Assembly: GCF_003860125.1 (NCBI RefSeq)
Contig: NZ_RQYL01000001.1
Span: forward strand, 114,857 to 178,856
From: Fretibacterium sp. OH1220_COT-178
Lineage (GTDB): Bacteria > Synergistota > Synergistia > Synergistales > Aminobacteriaceae
Direction of reading: 5' to 3'
Length of the DNA stretch: 64,000 bases
Shown here: piece by piece, positions 38,186 through 46,243 of the stretch
Numbering within the stretch: the stretch's first letter is position 1
Layout: each line of letters starts with the position of its first letter
The notes under the pieces: model-generated
Seen by the model: only the letters and a program-made list of their open reading frames with translations
The model's database searches: none
What the model was told of the DNA's origin: nothing
Program-made: the position numbers and the translations under genes

Positions 38186-38644
38186 ATGCCCGCCTTGCCC
38201 CACAACGAGGTCCTTCTGGACTCCAAAAGTTCGCGGTTTCCCACCCTCGGGATGCGCGTCGTCTTCGCAATCCTGGGCGCCCTGCTCGCCGGACACGCTC
38301 TTCGCTCGTACCTCGCTCTTCCGGCAGAGCCCCTTGTACCGCTCTCCCAGTTTTTTGTCGGCGTCGTCGCCATCCTGGCGACAGGGTGGCGGCGTTCTCT
38401 CGTTCTTACCCCTCAAGGCCTGCTTCGACAAACAAACCGCTGGGGGGCACGAAGCGACACGCTGCTGCCCTGGAGCGAAATCCGGCACGTGACCTTGGTC
38501 CCGCGCAGGACCGAGGTCACGGCTTTGTTTGAGCGCGAGGGGATCACCGGTATCAAGGTCCTTTTCGACCGCCAGGACGAGGGGACTTTGAGAAACATCC
38601 TGAAGGAGCGACTGCCTGAGGATGCGGAGATCCAAACGCTGTGA
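38186..38644 (+). CDS. Small membrane protein, bacterial PH-like
   Basis: 152 residues: two hydrophobic helices (about residues 24-42 and 51-66) followed by a soluble domain beginning RRSLVLTPQGLLRQTNRWG and continuing through LPWSEIRHVTLVPRRTEVT, a strand pattern like bacterial PH (bPH) domains. Function unknown. GGAGAGG upstream of ATG 38186. Downstream of pbpC by 30 bases, probably co-transcribed. Confidence 0.75.
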   Translation: MPALPHNEVLLDSKSSRFPTLGMRVVFAILGALLAGHALRSYLALPAEPLVPLSQFFVGVVAILATGWRRSLVLTPQGLLRQTNRWGARSDTLLPWSEIRHVTLVPRRTEVTALFEREGITGIKVLFDRQDEGTLRNILKERLPEDAEIQTL

Positions 38645-38671
38645 CGGAGCTTTTTCCTCGATGCGATGCAA

Positions 38672-38699
38672 CGGCCCCACTGCCAAGGCAGTAGGGCCG
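38672..38699. terminator. Hairpin between convergent 38186 gene and flgE
   Basis: CGGCCC-C-ACTGCC pairs with GGCAGT-A-GGGCCG across a 2-base loop with one mismatch. GC-rich and placed at the meeting point of two operons; no strong T-tract on either side, so termination is inferred from position. Confidence 0.6.
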
Positions 38700-38726
38700 C
38701 CCATATTTCCAATCAAATCAAAGCGA

Positions 38727-40793
38727 TTACCGCTTGAGGTTCACGACCTCCTCGAGGATTTGGTCGCTGGTGGTCACCACACGCGTGTTGGCCTGGAAGC
38801 CGCGCTGGGAGATGATGAGGCGCGTGAACTCCTCCGTCAGGTCCACGTTGGACATCTCCAAAGTGGACGCGGTGATGGACCCCTTCTCCCCCGTATCCGC
38901 GGCATCGATGTTCGGGTCCCCGGAGTTGATGGTCGGGATGAAGGCGGTGTCCCCCACCTTCTCCAGCCCCTGCTGGTTGGTGAAGGTCGCCAGGGCCACC
39001 CGGTAAAGGGGTTGGATCTGACCGTTGGAGTAAGCGCCCGAGATGGTCCCGTCCTTGCCTACATTGAAGTCCTGCAGCACTCCCATGGCGTAGCCGTCCT
39101 GGAACACCGCCTTGGTGGTGGTCTCCGAGGCGAACTGCGTAATGCCGTTCATCTTGTCGCCGTGTCCGCCGAAGTTCAGTTTGATCTTCGAATTCGTCAT
39201 TCCCTTCAGGCTGAAGGGGATCTCGAGCTCGACATCATTGGGCTCGCAGATGGGCCCGCAGCCGCAGAAGGCAAGCTCTCCCGACGACGGAGTGGGAACG
39301 ATCGAGCCGGCATTTCCCGAGGAGGTGCCCGTACCGTCCTCGCATCCCTCCGCCATCACCTGCTTCCCCTCGGAGTCCAGGAGAAAGGCCTCCCACCGCC
39401 AGCGGTTCTCCGTCAGCTTCTTGAAATTGACCTCGAGCGTGTACGGATTGCCCTGACAATCGAAGATCTCCTTCTTCGTCTGATGGAATCCGCCTTGATT
39501 GATCTGGGACAAGGTATCGAAGGGCTCGGCGGGGTTGGCCAGATCCTTCGCCTGCGTCACCGCCAGAGCCATCCCCTCGCTGACGACCTTGATCTTCAGA
39601 TTGTTCGCATTGAAATCCGGGGGAAACGTCCCCGTGATCGGCTCGGCGAAATCGAACTTTCCATCCGGCTTGAAGTGGATCTTTGCCTCCAAGGGGACCA
39701 TGGTCTGAGGGACTGTCGCGGGAACGGCAGGATACCACAATCTCAGCTTGGCCGGCGTTCCCTTGAGTTGCCCTGGGGCCTCGTCGAACTCGGCGATGAC
39801 GGGAATTTCCGCCGCACCATTTTTCAGTTTGAAGGAGGCATAGCGCATATCGGCCTTCAGGCCATACTGGAAGACCGTCGCACCGCTGGGGTTCTTGATC
39901 TTCAAGCCGCCCGTGGCGTCGTCGTATTCGACGGTCATGTTGACGGGAGGGTTGGAGCCCGGAAAGACCGGGGCCGCCGGAGCGTGGACCCCCGCCGCCA
40001 GCCGAGGCTTGCCGCCATCGATCCCGACCATGTCGAACAACAGTTCCTGCTTTGCCCCGCCGTTTTCGATCACGACGGTCAAATACCCCTTGCCGTTCGC
40101 GGAAGCGAGGTTCGTCTTGAAGCTCATGTCGTACTCGACGCCGTCCATCTTGATCTTCGCGACGCCGCTGGGATTGCCCGGCCAGCCGCACTGCTCGTTA
40201 TAGGGCAGATCCGGGAAACCGTAGGGCAGATAGGCCGAGCTGCGGCTGTCCAGGTTGCACTGAAAATCCACCAACGAGGTCGCTCTGGGCTCCATCTTTT
40301 TGCCCATGGGAATGTTGATGTCGGAGAGCTCGCTGCCGCGGATAAACTTCGTCGGGTTCAGGGGATCGCGCTCCATCGCGTAGCCCTGCACGCGATAGCC
40401 CGTGCCCGACTGCACCAAATTGTTCTCCTTGTCGCGGACAAAGGCCCCGGCTCGGCTGAACAGTCTGCTGTCCCCGGACCTCAGGACGAAGAAGCCCTGG
40501 CCGTTGATCATCATATCCGACTTGTTGCCCGTGTACTGCGCAGGTCCCTGAGTGTGAATGGTCTCGATGGCGGCGACCGAGACGCCAAGGCCAACCTGAA
40601 CGGGGTTGATGCCTCCGCGGTTCGCCCCAGGCCCCGTAGCGCCCTGGGTGGTCTGGTACAGCAAATCCTGAAACAACGTAAAATCCTTCTTGAACCCGGT
40701 GGTGTTGACGTTCGCGATGTTGTTGCCCGTGACGTCCAGCATCGTCTGGTGAGCCCTGACACCCGTAACCGCCGTCATCAAAGATCTGAGCAT
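38727..40793 (-). CDS. flgE: Flagellar hook protein FlgE
   Basis: Hook subunit, 688 residues (longer than the 400-470 usual; the D2/D3 surface region is enlarged). N-terminal D0 helix LRSLMTAVTGVRAHQTMLD plus GNNIANVNTTGFKK, and C-terminal SNVDLTEEFTRLIISQRGFQANTRV are diagnostic. Exported by the flagellar type III system, no signal peptide. Odd feature: seven cysteines (C179, 202, 446, 484, 510, 512, 516), rare in hook proteins, with K165 and C179-N180 at the positions of the lysinoalanine crosslink residues of spirochete FlgE. ATG 40793 has AGGAGG 11 bases upstream. Last gene of the flagellar operon. Confidence 0.96.
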   Translation of the reverse strand: MLRSLMTAVTGVRAHQTMLDVTGNNIANVNTTGFKKDFTLFQDLLYQTTQGATGPGANRGGINPVQVGLGVSVAAIETIHTQGPAQYTGNKSDMMINGQGFFVLRSGDSRLFSRAGAFVRDKENNLVQSGTGYRVQGYAMERDPLNPTKFIRGSELSDINIPMGKKMEPRATSLVDFQCNLDSRSSAYLPYGFPDLPYNEQCGWPGNPSGVAKIKMDGVEYDMSFKTNLASANGKGYLTVVIENGGAKQELLFDMVGIDGGKPRLAAGVHAPAAPVFPGSNPPVNMTVEYDDATGGLKIKNPSGATVFQYGLKADMRYASFKLKNGAAEIPVIAEFDEAPGQLKGTPAKLRLWYPAVPATVPQTMVPLEAKIHFKPDGKFDFAEPITGTFPPDFNANNLKIKVVSEGMALAVTQAKDLANPAEPFDTLSQINQGGFHQTKKEIFDCQGNPYTLEVNFKKLTENRWRWEAFLLDSEGKQVMAEGCEDGTGTSSGNAGSIVPTPSSGELAFCGCGPICEPNDVELEIPFSLKGMTNSKIKLNFGGHGDKMNGITQFASETTTKAVFQDGYAMGVLQDFNVGKDGTISGAYSNGQIQPLYRVALATFTNQQGLEKVGDTAFIPTINSGDPNIDAADTGEKGSITASTLEMSNVDLTEEFTRLIISQRGFQANTRVVTTSDQILEEVVNLKR

Positions 40794-40845
40794 CCTCTTG
40801 AAAACCTCCTGCGATAAGCGTCATTTATCGCTCCGCGAAAACCAC

Positions 40846-40864
40846 GGTCCCCATCCTGGGGACC
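40846..40864. other. Hairpin between flgD and flgE
   Basis: Perfect 8-bp stem GGTCCCCA / TGGGGACC with a 3-base loop in the 164-base flgD-flgE space. On the minus strand it is followed by GTGGTTTTCG, so it may cause partial termination or protect mRNA ends, allowing different FlgD and FlgE levels. Confidence 0.5.
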
Positions 40865-40957
40865 TGAAAAATATCCATACTCCGATTCCGATCAGGTACA
40901 AGGATCCCGAGACACAATCCCTCTATCCTTCGGGCTTTTTTGGAAAACCCCGGGGCC

Positions 40958-41419
40958 TCAACTCTTTTTCGGTTTGAGCTCCGGCCCGACGCCCTCCACG
41001 TTCTTCAACGGAACGTCCCCCTTGTCGGTCTCCAAAATCGTGCCCTTCTGGGGGTCGAACCAAACGGCCAAAACCACGGCGGCCACCTGCTGTGGTTTGC
41101 CGTCCGCATCCGTTCCCTTGGTAAAGGCAACCGTCTTCCCGACGTAACTCACTGCGGAGAACTTTTCGGAATCCGCCATCCGCTCGAGGGTCCTGGACAT
41201 GTTCGTCATCTGCTCCAGCGAGCTGAACTGCGCCATCTGGGCGATGAACTCGCGATCCTCCATCGGGTTCAGCGGGTCCTGGTTCGAGAGCTGAGCGATC
41301 AGGAGCTTCAAAAATGCCTCCTTGTCCAACTCCTTCATAACCGCACGGGAGGCGTTTTTCAGCTCTTCTCCACCGAGTGCGGGTGCGACGGGATTGGCAT
41401 TCACGTTATCGACGGGCAT
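40958..41419 (-). CDS. flgD: Flagellar hook assembly scaffold FlgD
   Basis: Hook-cap protein, 153 residues. The conserved N-terminal part includes LDKEAFLKLLIAQLSNQDPLNPMEDREF, with the LKLL..QDP..P pattern, and AQMAQFSSLEQM. The C-terminal part is a short strand-rich region (SYVGKTVAFTKGTDADG), reduced relative to the E. coli FlgD (231 residues). Good SD AAGGAGG before ATG 41419. Upstream of flgE. Confidence 0.93.
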   Translation of the reverse strand: MPVDNVNANPVAPALGGEELKNASRAVMKELDKEAFLKLLIAQLSNQDPLNPMEDREFIAQMAQFSSLEQMTNMSRTLERMADSEKFSAVSYVGKTVAFTKGTDADGKPQQVAAVVLAVWFDPQKGTILETDKGDVPLKNVEGVGPELKPKKS

Positions 41420-41597
41420 GACAAAAACCTCCTTGATGCTCTCCGGTTCTCTTTACGGCCTCTTTCCTGCTTCTCAGGCGTCGGCAGCAAACCAATGGGC
41501 TGGCCGCTCGGGGGCTTCATCCATCACAAGCAAACCGACAACGAATGCAGTGAGGCGTGCGGATCGCCGAGAGGCTTCGACAGAGCCGGTCGTCTGC

Positions 41598-43181
41598 TTA
41601 CCCCACCCAGTAGAGCAGGCCTTGGGTCAGATCCACCCGAAACAAATCCGTCGGTGCGGTATCGGCGACATCGTCCGATGCGGCAACCCGGCGACTTCGG
41701 CGTCGGCCGCTCCGGTCGAAGCCCTGCTGGCGTCGGCCGTCGTCCTGCTGGACGTCGACCGTAAACTGAGCCAGCTGCACGCCCTGTTGGGCAAGAGACA
41801 TCCGAAGCTGCGTGATCTGATCCTGTACTAATTGTCGGACCTGTTCGCTGCTGACTTTAATGTTCGCCTCAAGACCGGCCGTTCCGGAGGCCAGTTCCAC
41901 GGTGAGACGGCCAAGCGCCGGCGGATCTACGATCAGGCTCGCACGCTGCTCTCCGCTCACGCGGGCAAAGCGGACGACGTTGTCCAGTCCCTCCCGGAGA
42001 AAATCGCCGGCGCTCGGCAGAGAGCCTCTATCCAGTTGAAGGGGCGCCGCAGAGGGCTGCGAAGGCCGGCGAGCCGCCAGGACATCCTCGAAAAAGGACT
42101 GAAAATCGGGATGCCGGTGCGTCCTGTTCGCCGCATTGGGCAGTTCCTCCGTGTCCCGAGCCCCGCCCCCCCTTTCGATACGAGCTCTTCGTCTCAGGGC
42201 ATCCTCTCGGCCGTCACGTTCGGAATCCTGATCCCGCCCCATGTGGCGCTCCTGCGAGAAGCTCCGCAAAACGGCCTTGTTCGAGTCGTCGCCATCCGGG
42301 ACCCCGGCCTCCCTCCCCTCACGAGCATCCGCAGCCCTCAACCGGGCGAGTTCCGCGGGGTCGTTGCGGACCGGTACGGAATCCCCCTCCCCGGACACCG
42401 ATCCATCCGTATCCAGGAGAGGAGAAGGATTCCCGGACGCCACGACATCATCGTCCACCCCGAATCCGGCATCAGGGAAGACCGCCGCAGGCGCCAGGGA
42501 GATCGGGCCCCCCTCCGTCAGGACGGGGCTTCGAGCCTCCGTCCCGACATTCCCGCTCTCCTCCCTCTTCTCATCCGGAGCCGATGCCTCGGATTCCGGG
42601 AGGGCAGAAATCATTGGGAACCGCTCGCGCGAAAAACTTCGCAGCAGGTCCTTTCCCAGGTCCCCCGAATCGGCGTTCCCGGCCAGGCGCAAGAGCCCCT
42701 TGGCGGTACTTTCCGTCTCCTCGCCAAGCAGCACGCCGGGGTTCCCGCAACGATCCATCAGCCTCGAAAGAAGTGCCCTCAAGCGAAGCGCAGCGTCATC
42801 CGAGGACAGGGCATCCAGAGCGTCGCCCGCCAAATCCTCGGCAAACGCCAGGACGTGAGGGGCATCCCGCTGGAGTTCATCCTTGAGGGAAACCATGAGA
42901 TCCAGGACGGATGGGGAACACAGGGGCATCCCGCCCCGCAGGGCCGCATGCACTTTCTCCAAGGCGGGGTATGCGGCCTCCTCCTTGGGACTGTCCGGAT
43001 TGCCGTACTGCTGCATGAGGCTGGAAAAAAGATGCGGGTCCGGAACCGCTTCGGAATCCTTCGCGACGCCCGCCCGTCCCTCCTTGAAGTTGCGTTTGGG
43101 AATGCCTGCCTGTATCACGGGAAACGCTTCCGGCATCGCCCCCACATCCTTTCCAATAAAAGTTCGGATTTCCGGATTCAA
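41598..43181 (-). CDS. fliK: Flagellar hook-length control protein FliK
   Basis: Secreted molecular ruler and export-specificity switch, 527 residues. Long, low-conservation, Ser/Asp/Glu/Pro-rich ruler region to about residue 400, then the Flg_hook C-terminal domain with LIVDPPALGRLTVELASGTAG and IKVSSEQVRQLVQDQITQLR. The last 25 residues (RRSRRVAASDDVADTAP..) are non-conserved. TTG 43181 is the first start but lacks a clear SD; ATG 43136 with AAGG upstream is a good alternative. Placed between the MotE-like gene and flgD as in Bacillus-type flagellar operons. Confidence 0.87.
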   Translation of the reverse strand: MNPEIRTFIGKDVGAMPEAFPVIQAGIPKRNFKEGRAGVAKDSEAVPDPHLFSSLMQQYGNPDSPKEEAAYPALEKVHAALRGGMPLCSPSVLDLMVSLKDELQRDAPHVLAFAEDLAGDALDALSSDDAALRLRALLSRLMDRCGNPGVLLGEETESTAKGLLRLAGNADSGDLGKDLLRSFSRERFPMISALPESEASAPDEKREESGNVGTEARSPVLTEGGPISLAPAAVFPDAGFGVDDDVVASGNPSPLLDTDGSVSGEGDSVPVRNDPAELARLRAADAREGREAGVPDGDDSNKAVLRSFSQERHMGRDQDSERDGREDALRRRARIERGGGARDTEELPNAANRTHRHPDFQSFFEDVLAARRPSQPSAAPLQLDRGSLPSAGDFLREGLDNVVRFARVSGEQRASLIVDPPALGRLTVELASGTAGLEANIKVSSEQVRQLVQDQITQLRMSLAQQGVQLAQFTVDVQQDDGRRQQGFDRSGRRRSRRVAASDDVADTAPTDLFRVDLTQGLLYWVG

Positions 43182-43223
43182 CTCATCGAGACAAGACCGG
43201 ACCTCGATGACCGCCGACCGGGG

Positions 43224-43892
43224 CTACCGCCCATGCCCGGACATCAGCTCCGTCAAACGGGCGGCCTTCATCGGTTTGATCTTTCCCAGAATCGAGGCCC
43301 GGACGTCGACCGGCAGCCTGCGAAGCAAATCCACCGCGAGGTCCTCCCTCAGCTGCTCCACGATCTGAGCCGCATTGCGTGCGGACATATCCTGATAGGT
43401 CTTGGCGACCTGCTCCACCAGTTTCCTCTCGTCGGCATCCGCCCCGCCCGCCTCCCTGTCGGAGCTCGCCACCGTCAGAAGAAGCTCCTGACGATCCAGG
43501 GCCGCAGAACGCCTTTCCAGGTCCGCGGAAAGGATCGCCAGGTCGCTTCCTGCGGCACGGACCTCCCGCTCCCTCTCGTCCAAACGCCTCTGCCAATCCT
43601 CAAGCTCGAGCCTTCGACGCTCAGCGACCGTCAAGGTGTAGCGCTCAGGCACCTTGAAAAAACGCGCCAGGGTGTCTCCCACGTAAGGGATCCTCGGAAC
43701 GGCTCTCCAGAAGAGAGGGCGGCCGTCCCACAATCCGCTGAAATGCAGGCCGACGGCGACGCCCAGCGACAAAACGGCCAATAAAAATAAAAGTCCGAGC
43801 TTGCTGCGTTTTTTCTTCTTTTTCGGGGGGACGGCAGGCGTTCGTTCGGCCTGAACCTCGGCCGGCCGCTCCGTTCCACGTTCCTCGGCCAT
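43224..43892 (-). CDS. MotE-like (YlxF) flagellar membrane protein
   Basis: 222 residues: Lys-rich cytoplasmic N-terminus (PPKKKKKRSK), one membrane helix (LGLLFLLAVLSLGVAVGLHF), a long periplasmic coiled coil (RRLELEDWQRRLDEREREVR to about residue 150) and a C-terminal MgtE-N-like domain (AQIVEQLREDLAVDLLRRLP ... KAARLTELM). This layout matches MotE/YlxF, encoded at the same operon place in Bacillus and implicated in motor/stator stability. Function inferred from architecture and context. Confidence 0.78.
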   Translation of the reverse strand: MAEERGTERPAEVQAERTPAVPPKKKKKRSKLGLLFLLAVLSLGVAVGLHFSGLWDGRPLFWRAVPRIPYVGDTLARFFKVPERYTLTVAERRRLELEDWQRRLDEREREVRAAGSDLAILSADLERRSAALDRQELLLTVASSDREAGGADADERKLVEQVAKTYQDMSARNAAQIVEQLREDLAVDLLRRLPVDVRASILGKIKPMKAARLTELMSGHGR

Positions 43893-43894
43893 CT

Positions 43895-44443
43895 CTAATC
43901 TTCCTCCCTGTAACGACGATACAGGGCCATAACGTTTCTGACGTAGCGCTCGGCCGAGGCGGGCGTCCGGCCGGAATCGATCCGGCCCGGCCCGGCGTTG
44001 TACGCCGCCAGGGCCTTCTCGACGTCCCCGTTGTACTTATCGGTCAGATCGGAAAGATATTTTACCCCGCCCTCGACGTTCTGCTCGGGATCGAAAGGAT
44101 CGTCGACCCCCAGCATGTTTGCCGTACCCGGCATGAGCTGCATCAGGCCCCTCGCCCCCTTGGAGGACACCGCCCTGGGATTCCAGCCCGATTCCACCTG
44201 AATCACGGCACGGATGAGCTCCTCGTCGATGTTGTAGGCTTCGGCACGATGGGCGGCCAGCTTTCGGAGGTCGTCGAGCGAACGTTCCGAGGGCGTCCTC
44301 TCTCCCCGGGGCGAGGCTTTGTCCAGAAGGTCGACGAAACGCTCGGCCCCGGAAAAGCCTTCCGCGGTCCGGGGCCCATACCTGCGTACGATCTCGTCGA
44401 TACGCCCCAGGGCCCGCGTCATGTTCGTTAAATCGGGTCTCAT
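43895..44443 (-). CDS. Lytic transglycosylase (SLT) without signal peptide
   Basis: 182 residues: N-terminal helical segment of about 65 residues, then a SLT goose-lysozyme-like domain. Catalytic Glu84 lies in AVIQVESGWNPRAVS; SSKGARGLMQLMPGTA, NVEGGVKYL and ALAAYNAGPGRI complete the active cleft. No signal peptide or membrane segment. Encoded between fliJ (ATGA overlap) and the MotE-like gene, so it probably opens peptidoglycan for the rod, exported through the flagellar apparatus in the manner of FlgJ. The N-terminal segment could be the rod-binding or export part. Confidence 0.88.
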   Translation of the reverse strand: MRPDLTNMTRALGRIDEIVRRYGPRTAEGFSGAERFVDLLDKASPRGERTPSERSLDDLRKLAAHRAEAYNIDEELIRAVIQVESGWNPRAVSSKGARGLMQLMPGTANMLGVDDPFDPEQNVEGGVKYLSDLTDKYNGDVEKALAAYNAGPGRIDSGRTPASAERYVRNVMALYRRYREED

Positions 44444-44898
44444 GAATCGGCTCCTTTTTTCGTCCGCGAATAGTGCACCATCGCCAGGTCGTCCAATTCC
44501 TGCTGCTCCAGATGAAGTCGGTTCCTGAGGTCGGCGGTCCTGAGCCGATCCACGTAGGTCTCCATGATCCGGACGTCACGATGCCGGTCCACCAGCCGCT
44601 CCTCCGTCTCCGCAATCCGTTCCCGAACGTCCCGCAGGGAGTCGTTGCCCTCGTGGATGCGATCCTGGATGACGTCGATGAACCGTCGCCGGAACCAAAG
44701 CTCCGCACAGGACACCATCCCTCCCTCGCATCCGGAAAAATCGTCAAGTGCCCTGGAGCGTTCTCCCTCCAGGGAAAAAAGCCGATCCAGAACGTCCTTT
44801 TCCTCTTGGCGTTCGGCCGCCAGGAGGCTCTGTTCGGACCTCCTGTCGTCCTCCCTCAGCTTCAGGATGCGGCTGAATTTTCGAATACGCTGATGCAC
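44440..44898 (-). CDS. fliJ: Flagellar export protein FliJ
   Basis: 152-residue, highly charged antiparallel coiled-coil protein that links the ATPase ring to the export gate. Pattern: FSRILKLREDDRRSEQSLL at the N-terminus and RDVRIMETYVDRLRTADLRN at the C-terminus. Sequence is poorly conserved in the family; position directly after fliI is decisive. GTG 44898 (GGGAGG 10 bases upstream) is the start; the frame open to 44985 overlaps fliI. Stop overlaps the transglycosylase ATG. Confidence 0.82.
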   Translation of the reverse strand: MHQRIRKFSRILKLREDDRRSEQSLLAAERQEEKDVLDRLFSLEGERSRALDDFSGCEGGMVSCAELWFRRRFIDVIQDRIHEGNDSLRDVRERIAETEERLVDRHRDVRIMETYVDRLRTADLRNRLHLEQQELDDLAMVHYSRTKKGADS

Positions 44899-44917
44899 GA
44901 CGGCAAAACCTCCCGAC

Positions 44918-46243
44918 CTACGGCTGTGGAGCCAAGGCAAGCATTCTCTTGTCCGTATCCTCGAACAGGGAACTCTCGTCCACACGCTGTTTCAGAAAGT
45001 CGTTCACGCTGTCCAGGTGGGAGAGGGCCCAGTCCACCCGTGCGTTGGAACCCGACTTATAAGCCCCGATGTTGATGAGATCCTCGGCCTCCGCGTAGGT
45101 GGCCAGCAGCTCTCGGATACGGCCGGCCGCCGCCAGATGCTCCGGAGAGACGACCGCCGGCATGACGCGGCTCACGCTCTCCAGCACGCTGACGGCAGGA
45201 TAAAAATTGCGCGACGCAACCTTGCGGGAGAGCACGACGTGTCCGTCCAGGACGCCCCGCACCGTATCCGCGACCGGCTCATTCATGTCGTCCCCCTCGA
45301 CGAGGACGGTATAGATCCCCGTGATGCTGCCCTTTTCACCGGCGCCCGCCCGTTCCAGCAGGCGGGGCAGCATCTCGAAGACCGAGGGCGTGTAGCCCCG
45401 CGTCGCCGGAGGCTCCCCGATCGCAAGCCCGATTTCGCGCTGGGCTCGGGCAACACGGGTGACGGAATCCATCATCAGAAGGACGTTCTTGCCCTCGTCC
45501 CGGAAGAACTCCGCCACGGCCGTAGCCGTCAGAGCGGCCTTCAGCCGAATCAAAGGGGGCTGATCCGAGGTCGCGACGATCAGGACCGAACGTGCCAGCC
45601 CCTCCGGTCCCAGGTCCCGCTCGATAAATTCCCGAACCTCGCGTCCGCGCTCTCCCACCAGGGAGATGACGTTGACGTCCGCCGTCGTGTAGCGGGCCAT
45701 CATGCCCAGGAGCGTGCTCTTCCCAACGCCGGATCCGGCGAAAATTCCGATACGCTGCCCCGTCCCCAGGGTCAGCATCCCGTCGATGACGCGCACCCCC
45801 ACGGAGAGGGGGCGCTCCACCATCTGACGCCTGAGGGGATGGGGCGGCGCGGCGTACAGAGGATAGAAATCCGTGCCCGCCACGGGCCCCTTGTCGTCCA
45901 TGGGCTCCCCGAGCCCGTCGAGGATACGGCCCAACAGGGCGTCTCCCACGGCGACCTCCAGGGGATGGCTCGTCGAGATGACGTCGCAGCCGGGGCCGAC
46001 CTCTCGAAGATCCCCCAGGGGCATCAACAAAACCCGATCGTCGCGGAAACCGACGACTTCGGCATCCAGACCGTGCGACCCGTCCCTGAAGCAAATATGG
46101 CACAGGTCCCCCACCCGGACGTCCGGCCCCTGGGACTCCGCGACCAACCCCACCACCTGAACCACCCGTCCGTTGATCTTGATCAGGGGCAGCTGCTCGA
46201 GCTCCGCCTCCAGAATCGGGAACAGGCCGGGACGGCTCATCAT
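44918..46243 (-). CDS. fliI: Flagellum-specific ATPase FliI
   Basis: Hexameric ATPase of the flagellar type III export system, 441 residues, related to F1 beta. Walker A GSGVGKST at 170-177, Walker B region VLLMMDSVTRVARAQREIGL, and the signature SITGIYTVLVEGDDMNEPV. Works with FliH and FliJ. The start (ATG 46243 or the next ATG) overlaps the fliH stop as ATGA. Confidence 0.96.
   Translation of the reverse strand: MMSRPGLFPILEAELEQLPLIKINGRVVQVVGLVAESQGPDVRVGDLCHICFRDGSHGLDAEVVGFRDDRVLLMPLGDLREVGPGCDVISTSHPLEVAVGDALLGRILDGLGEPMDDKGPVAGTDFYPLYAAPPHPLRRQMVERPLSVGVRVIDGMLTLGTGQRIGIFAGSGVGKSTLLGMMARYTTADVNVISLVGERGREVREFIERDLGPEGLARSVLIVATSDQPPLIRLKAALTATAVAEFFRDEGKNVLLMMDSVTRVARAQREIGLAIGEPPATRGYTPSVFEMLPRLLERAGAGEKGSITGIYTVLVEGDDMNEPVADTVRGVLDGHVVLSRKVASRNFYPAVSVLESVSRVMPAVVSPEHLAAAGRIRELLATYAEAEDLINIGAYKSGSNARVDWALSHLDSVNDFLKQRVDESSLFEDTDKRMLALAPQP

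Noticed and set aside
38622..40817. 731-residue plus-strand frame opposite flgE
   Set aside because: Antisense shadow; FlgE is certain on the minus strand.
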